Under the pieces are notes generated by a model. It was given only the letters and a program-made list of their open reading frames with translations. It did no database searches and had not been told where the DNA came from. 39,208 nucleotides of DNA from Phycisphaerae bacterium (GTDB lineage Bacteria; Planctomycetota; Phycisphaerae; Phycisphaerales; SM1A02): assembly GCA_016873275.1 (NCBI GenBank), contig VGXO01000026.1, forward strand, positions 1 to 39,208. The letters run 5' to 3'. The position numbers were made by a program, and so were the translations under genes. Below are positions 15,972 through 23,610 of the stretch, piece by piece; the first letter of the stretch is position 1, and each line of letters starts with the position of its first letter.

Positions 15972-17099
15972 ATGCCCCCGATGCGTCGGGATGACCTCCA
16001 CGCCGCCGAGACCCTCGACTCCGTCGCGAAGGCGATCGGCGAGTGGACCCTCGCGCTCATGTCCGAGCGGGACCCCTCCTTCGCCGCGCGGCTCGAGGGC
16101 GACGCCCGCCGGCTCTGGCGGGGAGAGCTCAAGAACCGCCTCGACCATCTCGCCGAGGCGGTCGCCTGCCGCTGCCCCGAGCTCCTCGCCCGAAACGTCC
16201 AGTGGAGCCGCGAGGCGTTCGAGTCGAGGGGACTGCCGCTCGAGGACCTCCGCGCGAGCCTCGAGGCGATGCGGACGGTCCTCCTCGAGCAGCTTCCGGC
16301 GCCGATCGCGAAGACCGCCGCGGAGCTCGTGGACGCGGGGCTCGCGCGGCTGCACGCCCCTGCCGCCGGTCGCGCGGACCGCGCCGCGAACGAGCGTCAG
16401 GAGCCGCTCGCCGGCGACGATCCGGACGTGATCGCGGCGCGGCTCTACCTGCTCCACATGCTCGACCGCGAGCAGGAGAAGGCGTCGGAGATCGTCCTCG
16501 ACCTCCAGTCCCGCGGGCGCGGCACCGTCGAGATCTACGAGAAGGTCCTCGCCCCGGCGCTCGCCGAGGTCGGTCGCATGTGGCACCTCCGCGAGGCGTC
16601 GGTCGCCGACGAGCACTTCTCGACCGCGGGCACGCGGCTCGTGATGGCGGAGCTCCGCCAGCACGCCCACCGCGAGGCGCCCTGCGGTCGAAGCGTGCTC
16701 TGCACCGCGGTGGGCGGCGACCTCCACGACCTCGGGATCCGCATGGTCGCCGACGTCTTCGAGTTCGCCGGCTGGCATGCCGAGTGCCTCGGCGCGGACA
16801 TGCCCGCGGAGGAGGTGGCGGTTGCCCTCGAGTCGCGGGTGACCGGGCGCTTCGACCTGCTCGCGGTCGCCGCGAACACCACCCTCGGGCTCCGCCCGAT
16901 GGCGCGGCTCGTCGAGACGGTGCGGCGCTCCCGCGCCGGCAACGGAATCAAGATCCTCGTCGGCGGACTTCCCTTCCGGCTTGCCCCCGAGCTCGCCGAG
17001 GCGGTCGGTGCCGACGGCGTCGCCCGGACCGCGAGCGAGGCGGTGCGGCTCGCCGATCGGCTGCTCGCGGCGTCCCCCGCGGCATCGCCGCGATCCTGA
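15972..17099 (+). CDS. B12-binding sensor with CarH-type light motif
   Basis: 375 residues. The N-terminal helical domain (about 10-115; GEWTLALMSERDPSF, LRASLEAMRTVLLEQL) resembles the RsbRD/RsbT co-antagonist or histidine-kinase N-terminal helical type. After a linker comes a helical B12 cap (about 150-225) containing W204-x9-E214-H215 (WHLREASVADEH), the spacing found in adenosylcobalamin photoreceptors of the CarH/LitR family. A Rossmann B12 domain follows, with D250-x-H252-x-x-G255 (DLHDLG) and a glycine pair in ILVGGLPF. No MerR DNA-binding domain and no methyltransferase domain is present, so output must go through a partner or through the helical N-terminus. ATG 15972 or 15981 may be used. 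Light sensing is inferred from the motif only. Confidence 0.82.
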   Translation: MPPMRRDDLHAAETLDSVAKAIGEWTLALMSERDPSFAARLEGDARRLWRGELKNRLDHLAEAVACRCPELLARNVQWSREAFESRGLPLEDLRASLEAMRTVLLEQLPAPIAKTAAELVDAGLARLHAPAAGRADRAANERQEPLAGDDPDVIAARLYLLHMLDREQEKASEIVLDLQSRGRGTVEIYEKVLAPALAEVGRMWHLREASVADEHFSTAGTRLVMAELRQHAHREAPCGRSVLCTAVGGDLHDLGIRMVADVFEFAGWHAECLGADMPAEEVAVALESRVTGRFDLLAVAANTTLGLRPMARLVETVRRSRAGNGIKILVGGLPFRLAPELAEAVGADGVARTASEAVRLADRLLAASPAASPRS

Positions 17100-17171
17100 C
17101 GATCCGATCCTCGCGGACGCGGCCCTGCCCCCTGGTCCTTCAGCGGAGGCGTCGATCGAGGCGGCGCCGCT

Positions 17172-17192
17172 CGGCGATCGTGCGGATCGCCG
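17172..17192 (+). terminator. Hairpin after the B12 sensor gene
   Basis: CGGCGATC and GATCGCCG form a perfect 8-bp stem around GTGCG, 73 nt after the stop. No T tract follows. It may end the sensor transcript or be part of the leader of the small gene at 17267. Confidence 0.35.
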
Positions 17193-17266
17193 CCGCGGCG
17201 TCATGATGCTCGCCGTGCCGGGGCGGCGCGAGCGGTCGCGGTCACCCCGGCGCGTGGAGACCGATC

Positions 17267-17395
17267 ATGGAAGCCCTCACCGCCGTCGCCGTCGCCAGCC
17301 TCATCCGTTCGATCCAGGAGATCTCCGCGGAGCTCAAGCGGATCAACGAGCAGCTCAAGTCGCTCGAGCGGACCATCGAGAAGACGCGGAAGTAG
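17267..17395 (+). CDS. 42-residue coiled-coil protein, unknown function
   Basis: Short gene starting at ATG 17267 with GGAG 7 nt upstream (GGAGACCGATC then ATG), a better ribosome site than most neighbours have. The product has a hydrophobic N-terminal part (MEALTAVAVASLIRSIQE) and a charged heptad-like helix (ISAELKRINEQLKSLER) ending in EKTRK. It looks like a small amphipathic or coiled-coil helix that could bind a membrane or a partner. Nearly all third codon positions are G or C. No homologue is recognised. It follows the B12 sensor on the same strand, separated by 167 nt and a hairpin, and is closed by a strong hairpin at 17460-17486. Confidence 0.65.
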   Translation: MEALTAVAVASLIRSIQEISAELKRINEQLKSLERTIEKTRK

Positions 17396-17459
17396 TCGCG
17401 GGAGGAAGTTCCGCCCGCGGCGATCGCGAGGTCCGAGCAAGAGCGTCGCCCACCGAGGA

Positions 17460-17486
17460 CGCCGCCGCGAGGTCGTCGCGGCGGCG
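17460..17486. terminator. Bidirectional terminator hairpin
   Basis: Perfect 11-bp stem (17460-17470 with 17476-17486) around the loop GGTCG. It sits between the convergent 42-residue gene and the Bax-inhibitor-1 gene and can serve both strands. No T tract is present on either side. Confidence 0.55.
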
Positions 17487-17561
17487 CGGAGGATGCAGGG
17501 TCGCTCGGGGCGGGGGCTCGGGCGACCTCGTCGCGTGTTGCCCGCCGTCCGTCGCTCGCCG

Positions 17562-18380
17562 CTAGTCGCGCCGGCCGAACAGCATCGCGACGCGGAAGAC
17601 CATCTTGAGCGCCTCCATGTAGACCCACGCGAGGGTCACGATGAGCCCGAACGCCGCGTACCACTCCATCGACTTGGGGCTGCCCGCGGCGACGATCTCC
17701 TCGACCTGCCGGAAGTCCACGATGAACCAGAGCGACGCGATGATCAGGATGAAGGCGTTGAGACCGAGCCCGATCAGCGCCGCGCTGCCCCCTTCCATCG
17801 CCGAGGAGAGGGAGAGGAAGGGCATCGCGACGCCGAAGAGCGAGAGCACGAAGCTGACGAGGTAGGTCACGAAGATGCCCGCGGTCGCGACCCAGAGGAT
17901 CCGAGTGAAGGTCTCGCCGCCCCGCAGCACGCCGAGCGAGTAGAGGGTCAGCATGGTGAGCAGGATGGCGATCGTCACCACGAACGCCTGCAGCGCGATG
18001 CCGCCGGGCACCTGAATTCCCTGCTGTGCGAGGATGTTCTGGAAGAGCATGCTCACCGCGCCGAGGAGGAAGCCCTCGACGATCGCGTAGATCGGTCCGA
18101 GCCACATCGCCCGCGCCGGGTTCCCCCGCAGGGCGAAGAAGATCCCGAGCACCACGACGAGCGCCGTGATGTTCGCGATCCAGAGCGCCCCCGGGAACGC
18201 CGAGGTGACCTGCCAGCCGACGAAGCCGGAGGCGGTCGCCATGAGCGCCATGAGGATCGTCTTGTTGACCACGCCCTGGACGGTCGCGGTCTGGGCGCGA
18301 CCCGACGCGAGCCCTCCGGTCTGGAAGACGTTCGGCAGGTCGTCGCCGGCGAGGACGGGATTGGTCGACTGCAGGTTCAT
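17562..18380 (-). CDS. Bax inhibitor-1/YccA family membrane protein
   Basis: 272-residue polytopic protein of the BI-1 (TMBIM) family. About 40 N-terminal hydrophilic residues containing a QTGGLASG segment precede seven hydrophobic helices. The family-like features include the FVGWQ first helix, the ARAMWLGPIYAIVEGFLLGAVS loop-helix region, WFIVDFRQVEEIV near the sixth helix, and MEWYAAFGLIVTLAWVYMEAL near the end. Family members bind to or conduct Ca2+ or regulate membrane proteases; the role in this organism is unknown. The ATG at 18380 has a strong GGAGG 8 nt upstream, which decides the start. It appears to be its own transcript. Confidence 0.9.
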   Translation of the reverse strand: MNLQSTNPVLAGDDLPNVFQTGGLASGRAQTATVQGVVNKTILMALMATASGFVGWQVTSAFPGALWIANITALVVVLGIFFALRGNPARAMWLGPIYAIVEGFLLGAVSMLFQNILAQQGIQVPGGIALQAFVVTIAILLTMLTLYSLGVLRGGETFTRILWVATAGIFVTYLVSFVLSLFGVAMPFLSLSSAMEGGSAALIGLGLNAFILIIASLWFIVDFRQVEEIVAAGSPKSMEWYAAFGLIVTLAWVYMEALKMVFRVAMLFGRRD

Positions 18381-18505
18381 GGGGAGTTCCTCCGTGAGGC
18401 GGGAGCGTCTCGAGAAGCCAGCGCCCTCCAAGTGGGCGTGCGGGCGCGGCGGATGGTAGGAATCGGACTTGCCGAGGTCATCCCTGCAGCCGAGGTCGAT
18501 CGCGA

Positions 18506-18523
18506 CCGCGGCGATCGCCGCGG
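18506..18523 (-). terminator. 18-bp perfect palindrome after the lipoprotein gene
   Basis: CCGCGGC-GATC-GCCGCGG forms a 7-bp stem with a GATC loop, 25 nt past the lipoprotein stop. It is placed to end the phoH-lipoprotein transcript before the Bax-inhibitor-1 gene. It is fully palindromic, so it could also be a protein-binding site. Confidence 0.45.
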
Positions 18524-18548
18524 GAGACTCGACGCGGGGCGGTCGCGC

Positions 18549-19178
18549 TCACCCGCCGCCCGACGCTGCGGCGTCCCTCGCCGCCGGCTCCGCCGCCACC
18601 GCGAGACGGTCGATGACCTTCACCCGGAGCGACGCGAGCCGGTCGCCGTCGGCGGCGACCTCCTCGGCATCCTTCGAGAGGTCCGCCGCCTTGAGCTGCG
18701 CCGAGACCTCGTCGAGGAGCGCGTCCGCGTAGCCGAGCGCCTCGACCTGCGTCAGCAGCACCCGCCGCTCGAAGGCGTCGCCCGAGGAGAAGAGGAGCTC
18801 CCGCGTCGTCGCGCCCTTGATCGCCGACCGCACCCGGACCTCGGGCGCGGGAAGTCCCGTCGCGTCGAGCGGGATCGAGCTTGCCTTGGCGATCGTCTCG
18901 AGCCGCGACGCCGCCTCGCCGCAGGTCGTGGCGATCTCGCGGAGGAGCCCGGCGGTCGCCTCGCTCGGCGACTTGATCGCGAGGATGCCGTCCACGCCGG
19001 CGTTGTCGGAGAGGACCCGCCACGCGAGGGACATCGCCTGCGATCGCTCGTCGATGGTGCCGCGGATCGCGGGCGGTCGCGTCCCGCAGCCGAGGAGGCT
19101 CGACGTCGAGCCCGCCGCCGCGGCGGCGAATAGGACCGCCCAGCTGACGCCCCGCCTCGCCCGACCTGCCCCGGTCAC
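18549..19178 (-). CDS. Putative lipoprotein, mostly helical
   Basis: 209 residues, family not recognised. A basic n-region (GAGRARRG) and hydrophobic core (VSWAVLFAAAAAG) end in the lipobox SLLGC (C31), so it should be a membrane-anchored lipoprotein. The mature part is rich in Ala and charged residues and reads as a helical bundle (EATAGLLREIATTCGEAASR; VLLTQVEALGYADALLDEVS), loosely like DUF4142-type ferritin-like helical proteins, though I would not assign that family. The GTG start at 19178 overlaps the phoH stop by 4 nt (GTGA) and has GGAGG close upstream, so it is translationally coupled to phoH. The sequence does not show what connects them. Confidence 0.75.
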   Translation of the reverse strand: MTGAGRARRGVSWAVLFAAAAAGSTSSLLGCGTRPPAIRGTIDERSQAMSLAWRVLSDNAGVDGILAIKSPSEATAGLLREIATTCGEAASRLETIAKASSIPLDATGLPAPEVRVRSAIKGATTRELLFSSGDAFERRVLLTQVEALGYADALLDEVSAQLKAADLSKDAEEVAADGDRLASLRVKVIDRLAVAAEPAARDAAASGGG

Positions 19179-20614
19179 AGCACCTCCGCCGCGAGGCTCG
19201 CGAGGTCGCTCCGCTCGGTCTTCGCGAGCGTGACGTGCCCGGCGAGCCGGTAGCCGCGCATGCGGTCGATCAGGTGGGTCAGCCCGTTGCTCGAGGCGTC
19301 GAGGTAGGGGTGATCGATCTGCCCGATGTCGCCGCAGAGGACGATCTTCGTGCCGTCGCCGACGCGGGAGACGATCGTCTTCACCTCGTGGGGCGAGAGG
19401 TTCTGCGCCTCGTCGACCACCATGAACTGGTGCGGGATGCTCCGCCCGCGGATGTAGGTGAGCGGCTCCATCACCAGCTTGCCGGTCGCCATCAGCTGGT
19501 CGAGCCGCTGCTCGACCGAGCGGCTCTCCGCGTCCTCGCGGCCGCCGCCGCGGGTCGAGAGCAGGTAGGTGACGTTGTCGAAGATCGGCTGCATCCAGAG
19601 CGAGAGCTTCTCGTCCTTGTCGCCGGGCAGGAAGCCGATGTCGCGCCCGAGCGGCATGATCGGCCGCGCCGCGAGCAGCTTCTCGAAGCGCTCCTCGCGG
19701 ATCGTCTTCTGCAGGCCCGCCGCGAGGGCGAGCAGCGTCTTGCCCGTGCCCGCGGGACCGATCATCGAGACGAGCTTCACGTCGTCGTCGAGGAGGAGGT
19801 CGAGCGCCATCGTCTGCTGGACGTTCCGCGCCATCACGCCGAAGACCGGCTTGCGCGGCCCGGTCACCGGGATCAGCCGACCGGTGTCGGAGAGGAACCG
19901 CGCAAGCCCCGCGTGCGAGGCATCCTCCCGGTCCTGCAGCACCACGTACTCGTTCGGCACCGCCTCGAGCCGCCCCGGCTCGTCGCCGCGCCGCGAGGAG
20001 ACCGGCAGGTCGGCGAACCGCTCGAAGGGAAGCTGCCGCTCGGTGTAGAGCTCGTCGATCAGGGCGCCCGGGGCGAGGACCTCGACGTAGCCGGTCCGCA
20101 GCCACTGGGCATCGACGCGGTCCGCCTCGAAGTCCTCCGCGGGGATGCCGAGGGCGTCGCACTTGACCCGGGCGTTGATGTCCTTCGAGATGAAGATGGT
20201 CCGCTTGCCCTGGCGATGCAGCGCGTGGGCGACGCCGAGGATGCGGTTGTCGGACTGGTCGAGGTCGAGGGCGAAGGGCGAGGAGAGGTCGCAGCGGTCG
20301 ATGCGGATCGAGCCGCCCTGCTCGTTCCAGGTGATCCCCTCGAAGAGCCGCCCCTTCTCCCGAAGCCCGTCGAGGCTGCGGATCACCTGCCGCGCGTTGC
20401 GGCCGGTCTCGTCGTTGTTCTTCTTGAAGCCGTCGAGCTCCTCGATCACCGTGAGGGGGATCACCACCTCGTGCTCGGCGAACTTGAAGATCGACTGCGG
20501 GTTGTGCAGCAGGACGTTGGTGTCGAGGACGAAGTGCTTGCGGACGCCTGCCGACGCCGCCCGGGCGGGGGTCGAGCCCTCGGAGGTCTCGACGGACGCG
20601 TGATGCTTCGTCAA
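19175..20614 (-). CDS. PIN-PhoH family ATPase (YlaK-like)
   Basis: 479-residue fusion of an N-terminal PIN nuclease domain (about 25-165) and a C-terminal PhoH ATPase domain (about 255-475). The PIN part begins with KHFVLDTNVLLHNP (first acid D31), then VIEELDGFKK, and QSDNRILGVAHAL and ISKDINARVK supply further acids. The PhoH part has Walker A GPAGTGKT (286-293), FLPGDKDEKLSLWMQPIFDN, Walker B VVDEAQN (D401, E402) and GDIGQIDHPYLD. Such PIN-PhoH proteins act as RNA helicase/ribonucleases in characterised actinobacterial cases. The start is TTG at 20614, the only start upstream of the PIN core; AGGAAGG lies about 12 nt before it. It is first in an operon with the lipoprotein. Confidence 0.93.
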   Translation of the reverse strand: MTKHHASVETSEGSTPARAASAGVRKHFVLDTNVLLHNPQSIFKFAEHEVVIPLTVIEELDGFKKNNDETGRNARQVIRSLDGLREKGRLFEGITWNEQGGSIRIDRCDLSSPFALDLDQSDNRILGVAHALHRQGKRTIFISKDINARVKCDALGIPAEDFEADRVDAQWLRTGYVEVLAPGALIDELYTERQLPFERFADLPVSSRRGDEPGRLEAVPNEYVVLQDREDASHAGLARFLSDTGRLIPVTGPRKPVFGVMARNVQQTMALDLLLDDDVKLVSMIGPAGTGKTLLALAAGLQKTIREERFEKLLAARPIMPLGRDIGFLPGDKDEKLSLWMQPIFDNVTYLLSTRGGGREDAESRSVEQRLDQLMATGKLVMEPLTYIRGRSIPHQFMVVDEAQNLSPHEVKTIVSRVGDGTKIVLCGDIGQIDHPYLDASSNGLTHLIDRMRGYRLAGHVTLAKTERSDLASLAAEVL

Positions 20615-20804
20615 GGGACGCTGGTTCCTTCCTGGGCGTGGACCAACCCGAACGCGGCGGGTCCGACGGACCTCCTGTCCGATCGACGCGACGCGAGGTC
20701 GATGCTAGCAACGCGGGCGGTCGATCGCGCGGGGTCGCGGGCTCCGCGGGCGCGGACTTCGCGGATCGTGAACGAGGCGTGCGAGGCCCGCCCGCGGGGG
20801 TCGC

Positions 20805-21674
20805 CTACCGCTCGCGGCTCGCGACCGGCGCGGGGCTCGGCGCGTCGGGCGCCGCGTCGATCTCGACGACCCGCGAGGGCGCGGGCAGCGTGCGCTCGAA
20901 CGCGCGGCGGTTCCGGTAGATCCCCCACAGCTTGGTCGTCGCGACGACGGCGTCCATGAAGCGGACCTTGGAGCCGGCGACCTCGGTCCACGAGGTCACC
21001 GGGACCTCGAGGAAGACCTCCGCCGGATCGGCGACCCCGCGGGCGCGGACGTGGTTCGCGATCCGCTGGATGAGCTCCATGTCGAAGACCCACCGCGAGG
21101 AGTAGGGGCTCGCGACCGCGGCGCGAAGCGCCGGGGAGCTCCGCATCAGCTTCGCCCCGCACTGGGTGTCGTGCACCGGAAGGTCGAGGGCGAGCGCCGC
21201 GAGGTTCGCGACCGCCCGCGCCGCATAGTGGCGCCCGGCGTGACGGCGGACGCTCCGCCCGAGCATCTGCACCCGCGAGCCCATCGCCATCTCGAGGCGG
21301 GGGTTCGCCTTGAGCGGCTCGAGCAGCCGGAGGAGGTCGTCGAGCGGCGTCGCGAGGTCGGCGTCGAAGAAGCCGACGAACTCCGCCCCCTCGGCGATCG
21401 CCGCGAGCATGCCCCGCCGCACCGCCTCCGCCTTGCCTTGGTTCGCCTCGAGCCGCAGCAGCGACGCCCGCTCGGCGCCGACGCGGGCGACGATCGCCTC
21501 GATCACGCCCGCGGTGCCGTCGCGCGAGCCGTCATCGACGAACCGGAAGTGCCATCCCGGATGCGCCTCGAGCCACGCCGCGAACGCCGCGGCGGGCAGC
21601 CGCTTCTCCTCGTTGAAGCACGGCACCACCACCTCGATGCGGCGGGGGCGTGTCTCGGGAGGGTTCGGGCGCAT
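20805..21674 (-). CDS. Glycosyltransferase family 2 (DPM/DPG synthase-like)
   Basis: 289-residue GT-A fold enzyme. IEVVVPCFNEEKRLP opens the nucleotide-binding domain, with FVDDGSRDGT, NQGKAEAVRRGM and the metal-binding FDADLATP (DxD-type). TQCGAKLM and SSRWVFDMELIQR are characteristic of the dolichyl-phosphate glucose/mannose synthase-like group, which makes polyprenyl-phosphate sugars on the cytoplasmic face. No membrane segment is visible. It starts 13 nt after the GT39 gene and surely shares its transcript. Together they form a plausible two-gene unit: this enzyme would charge undecaprenyl phosphate and the GT39 enzyme would use the lipid-linked sugar outside. The C-terminus is a Pro/Ala-rich tail. 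Confidence 0.9.
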   Translation of the reverse strand: MRPNPPETRPRRIEVVVPCFNEEKRLPAAAFAAWLEAHPGWHFRFVDDGSRDGTAGVIEAIVARVGAERASLLRLEANQGKAEAVRRGMLAAIAEGAEFVGFFDADLATPLDDLLRLLEPLKANPRLEMAMGSRVQMLGRSVRRHAGRHYAARAVANLAALALDLPVHDTQCGAKLMRSSPALRAAVASPYSSRWVFDMELIQRIANHVRARGVADPAEVFLEVPVTSWTEVAGSKVRFMDAVVATTKLWGIYRNRRAFERTLPAPSRVVEIDAAPDAPSPAPVASRER

Positions 21675-21687
21675 GGGGAAGGATGCC

Positions 21688-23439
21688 TCAGGGAGCCGCG
21701 GGGGCGACCCGCTCGAGGACGAGGATACGCATTCGCCGCCCGTCCTTGTTGATGTGGATCATCGGGACGCTGCCGACCTCGACGAGCCCGAGGTCCCCCG
21801 CCGACTCCTCGAGCGCCGCGAGATGATCGGTGGTGGTCACGAGGAAGGCGGTCGAGGGCTCCCGCGCCCACGCGGCGACCTCCGCCGGATCCTTGGGGAG
21901 GTCGAGGATCGGATTCTCGACCGGTCGATCGAGGTAGTAGTAGAGACCTGGCTCCCGGTAGCCGTGCACGTGGACCGCCGTCGCGTCGGCGAGGCGAGGT
22001 CGCAGGATCGCCGCGATCTCGGGTCCCGGCTTGATGAGCCGATCGAGTGGTCCGACGCCCATCACCACCGCGACGACGATGAGGACCGGCGTGCTCGCGA
22101 GGAGGAGCGCATTGACCGAGGCGATCCGCTCGCGGAGCTGCCACGCCGCGGCGAGGAGTCCCACGCCACCGACGAGCACCGCCGCGATCGAGGCAGACGC
22201 GATCGCCGCGGCGCCACCCGCCACGACTCCTGCGGCGGCGATCGCGGCGGCGGCGAGGATCGCCACCGTGCCGTGGAAGAACGCCCCGCCGCGGAGCCAG
22301 TCACGGTCCTTCGCGGAGAGCCGACCCTCGCGGTACGCCGCGAGCGCCGCCGCCGCGAGGATCGCCAGCGGAGGAAACACCGGCAGGATGTAGTGCGGCA
22401 GCTTCGTCGCCGCGAGGCTGAACATCACGAAGGGCGGGACGATCCAACCCCAGAGCACCGCCCGCCCGCGGACGCTGCCGAGATGCCGCCGCACCAGCGC
22501 CGACGCGCCCGCGGGCAGATGGATGATCCATGGGAAGAGCCCGGCGATGACGATGGGCACGTAGACCGGCAGCGTCAGCAGGTAGCCGAGCGGACCGCTG
22601 CCGCCGTGACCCTCCATCGGGCGAAGCGCCCGCCCGATGACGTGCACCATGAGACCGGTCTGCGCCATCTCGCCGCCGGTCGCGCGGTTCGCGGGGATCG
22701 CCCAAGCGAGGAAGATGGCGAGGCCAAGCAGCGTCGCGACGATCGTCCCGAGGAAGGGTCGCCAGCCCGCCCAGACCTCGCGGCGCCCGAGGATCACCGC
22801 GACGAGGAACATCGGAAGCAGCACCGCCGGACCAAGCGGGAACTTGGTCAGCATCGAGCCGCCCATCGAGATCGTCATCGGGATCCACGCCCACCACCAC
22901 GAGCTCGGTCGCGCGACCTGCTCGACGAACGCCCACGCGCCGAGGGTGATGAAGAAGAGGAGCACCATGTCGAGCATGGCGGAGGAGCCGAGGATGAACG
23001 GAAGCGCCGCGCCCATGAACATCGCGGTCGCCCACCGTCCGACCTCGCGGTCGAGGAGGCGCCGGGCGACGAGGCCGGTGAGGAGCCCCGTCGCGAGGAG
23101 CGCGACGACCGAGATCAGCCGGGCGGCGAACTCGCCCTCGCCGAGGACCCGCATCACCGACGCCATGAGCCAGTAGGTCATCGGGGGCTTGTGGGCGAAG
23201 GTCTGCCCGTTGACCTGCGGCACCAGCCAGTCCCCCGAGTGGAGCATCTCGACGGCGGTGCGGGCGTAGTTGGTCTCGTCGCGGTCGAAGAGCCGGGTCG
23301 AGGCGGCGACGACGAGCGCCGCCGCGACGAGGAGCCACGGGCTCGCCGCGAGCAGGAAGGAGACGAGCCGCCCGCCGGTCTCGCCCCGCCTCTGGAAGGG
23401 CTCGGGCTCGGTCTGGGGGCGTGCGTCGGGAGGGGTCAT
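21688..23439 (-). CDS. GT39/ArnT-like membrane glycosyltransferase
   Basis: 583-residue multi-spanning GT-C protein of the PMT/ArnT (GT39) superfamily. The first extracytoplasmic loop has the catalytic acid motif FDRDETNYA (D54, E55), followed by GDWLVPQVNGQ and FAHKPPMTYWLMA, all hallmarks of ArnT-like enzymes. About 12 hydrophobic helices span residues 25-430, with the KLPHYILPVFPPLAIL loop typical of the group. A soluble C-terminal domain (about 470-583) follows. These enzymes transfer a sugar from polyprenyl phosphate onto lipid A, another lipid or a protein at the outer face of the inner membrane; the acceptor here is unknown. The ATG at 23439 has GGAGG upstream. It is divergent from ubiD. 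Confidence 0.92.
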   Translation of the reverse strand: MTPPDARPQTEPEPFQRRGETGGRLVSFLLAASPWLLVAAALVVAASTRLFDRDETNYARTAVEMLHSGDWLVPQVNGQTFAHKPPMTYWLMASVMRVLGEGEFAARLISVVALLATGLLTGLVARRLLDREVGRWATAMFMGAALPFILGSSAMLDMVLLFFITLGAWAFVEQVARPSSWWWAWIPMTISMGGSMLTKFPLGPAVLLPMFLVAVILGRREVWAGWRPFLGTIVATLLGLAIFLAWAIPANRATGGEMAQTGLMVHVIGRALRPMEGHGGSGPLGYLLTLPVYVPIVIAGLFPWIIHLPAGASALVRRHLGSVRGRAVLWGWIVPPFVMFSLAATKLPHYILPVFPPLAILAAAALAAYREGRLSAKDRDWLRGGAFFHGTVAILAAAAIAAAGVVAGGAAAIASASIAAVLVGGVGLLAAAWQLRERIASVNALLLASTPVLIVVAVVMGVGPLDRLIKPGPEIAAILRPRLADATAVHVHGYREPGLYYYLDRPVENPILDLPKDPAEVAAWAREPSTAFLVTTTDHLAALEESAGDLGLVEVGSVPMIHINKDGRRMRILVLERVAPAAP

Positions 23440-23595
23440 CGCTCGATCGCCCGGCGCCGTCGCGCGGGGTCCGTGGATCCATCCAAGGGGTCCGCCGACT
23501 TCCTCTGGAGTCGAGCGGCGGAGTCTACCTGCCTCGGGCGCCCGCATCCCGCAGCGCCGTGCGTCGAACCCGCCGCGGGTGCGCCCCGCCGCGCG

Positions 23596-23601
23596 TACGC
23601 T
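23596..23601 (+). promoter_or_regulatory. Candidate -10 box of ubiD; near-leaderless
   Basis: TACGCT ends 9 nt before the ubiD ATG at 23611. If this is the -10 element, transcription would begin within a few bases of the start codon, giving a leaderless or near-leaderless mRNA. No Shine-Dalgarno is visible upstream of this ATG, which fits. Experimental start-site data would be needed. Confidence 0.3.
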
Positions 23602-23610
23602 CTCCGCCGC

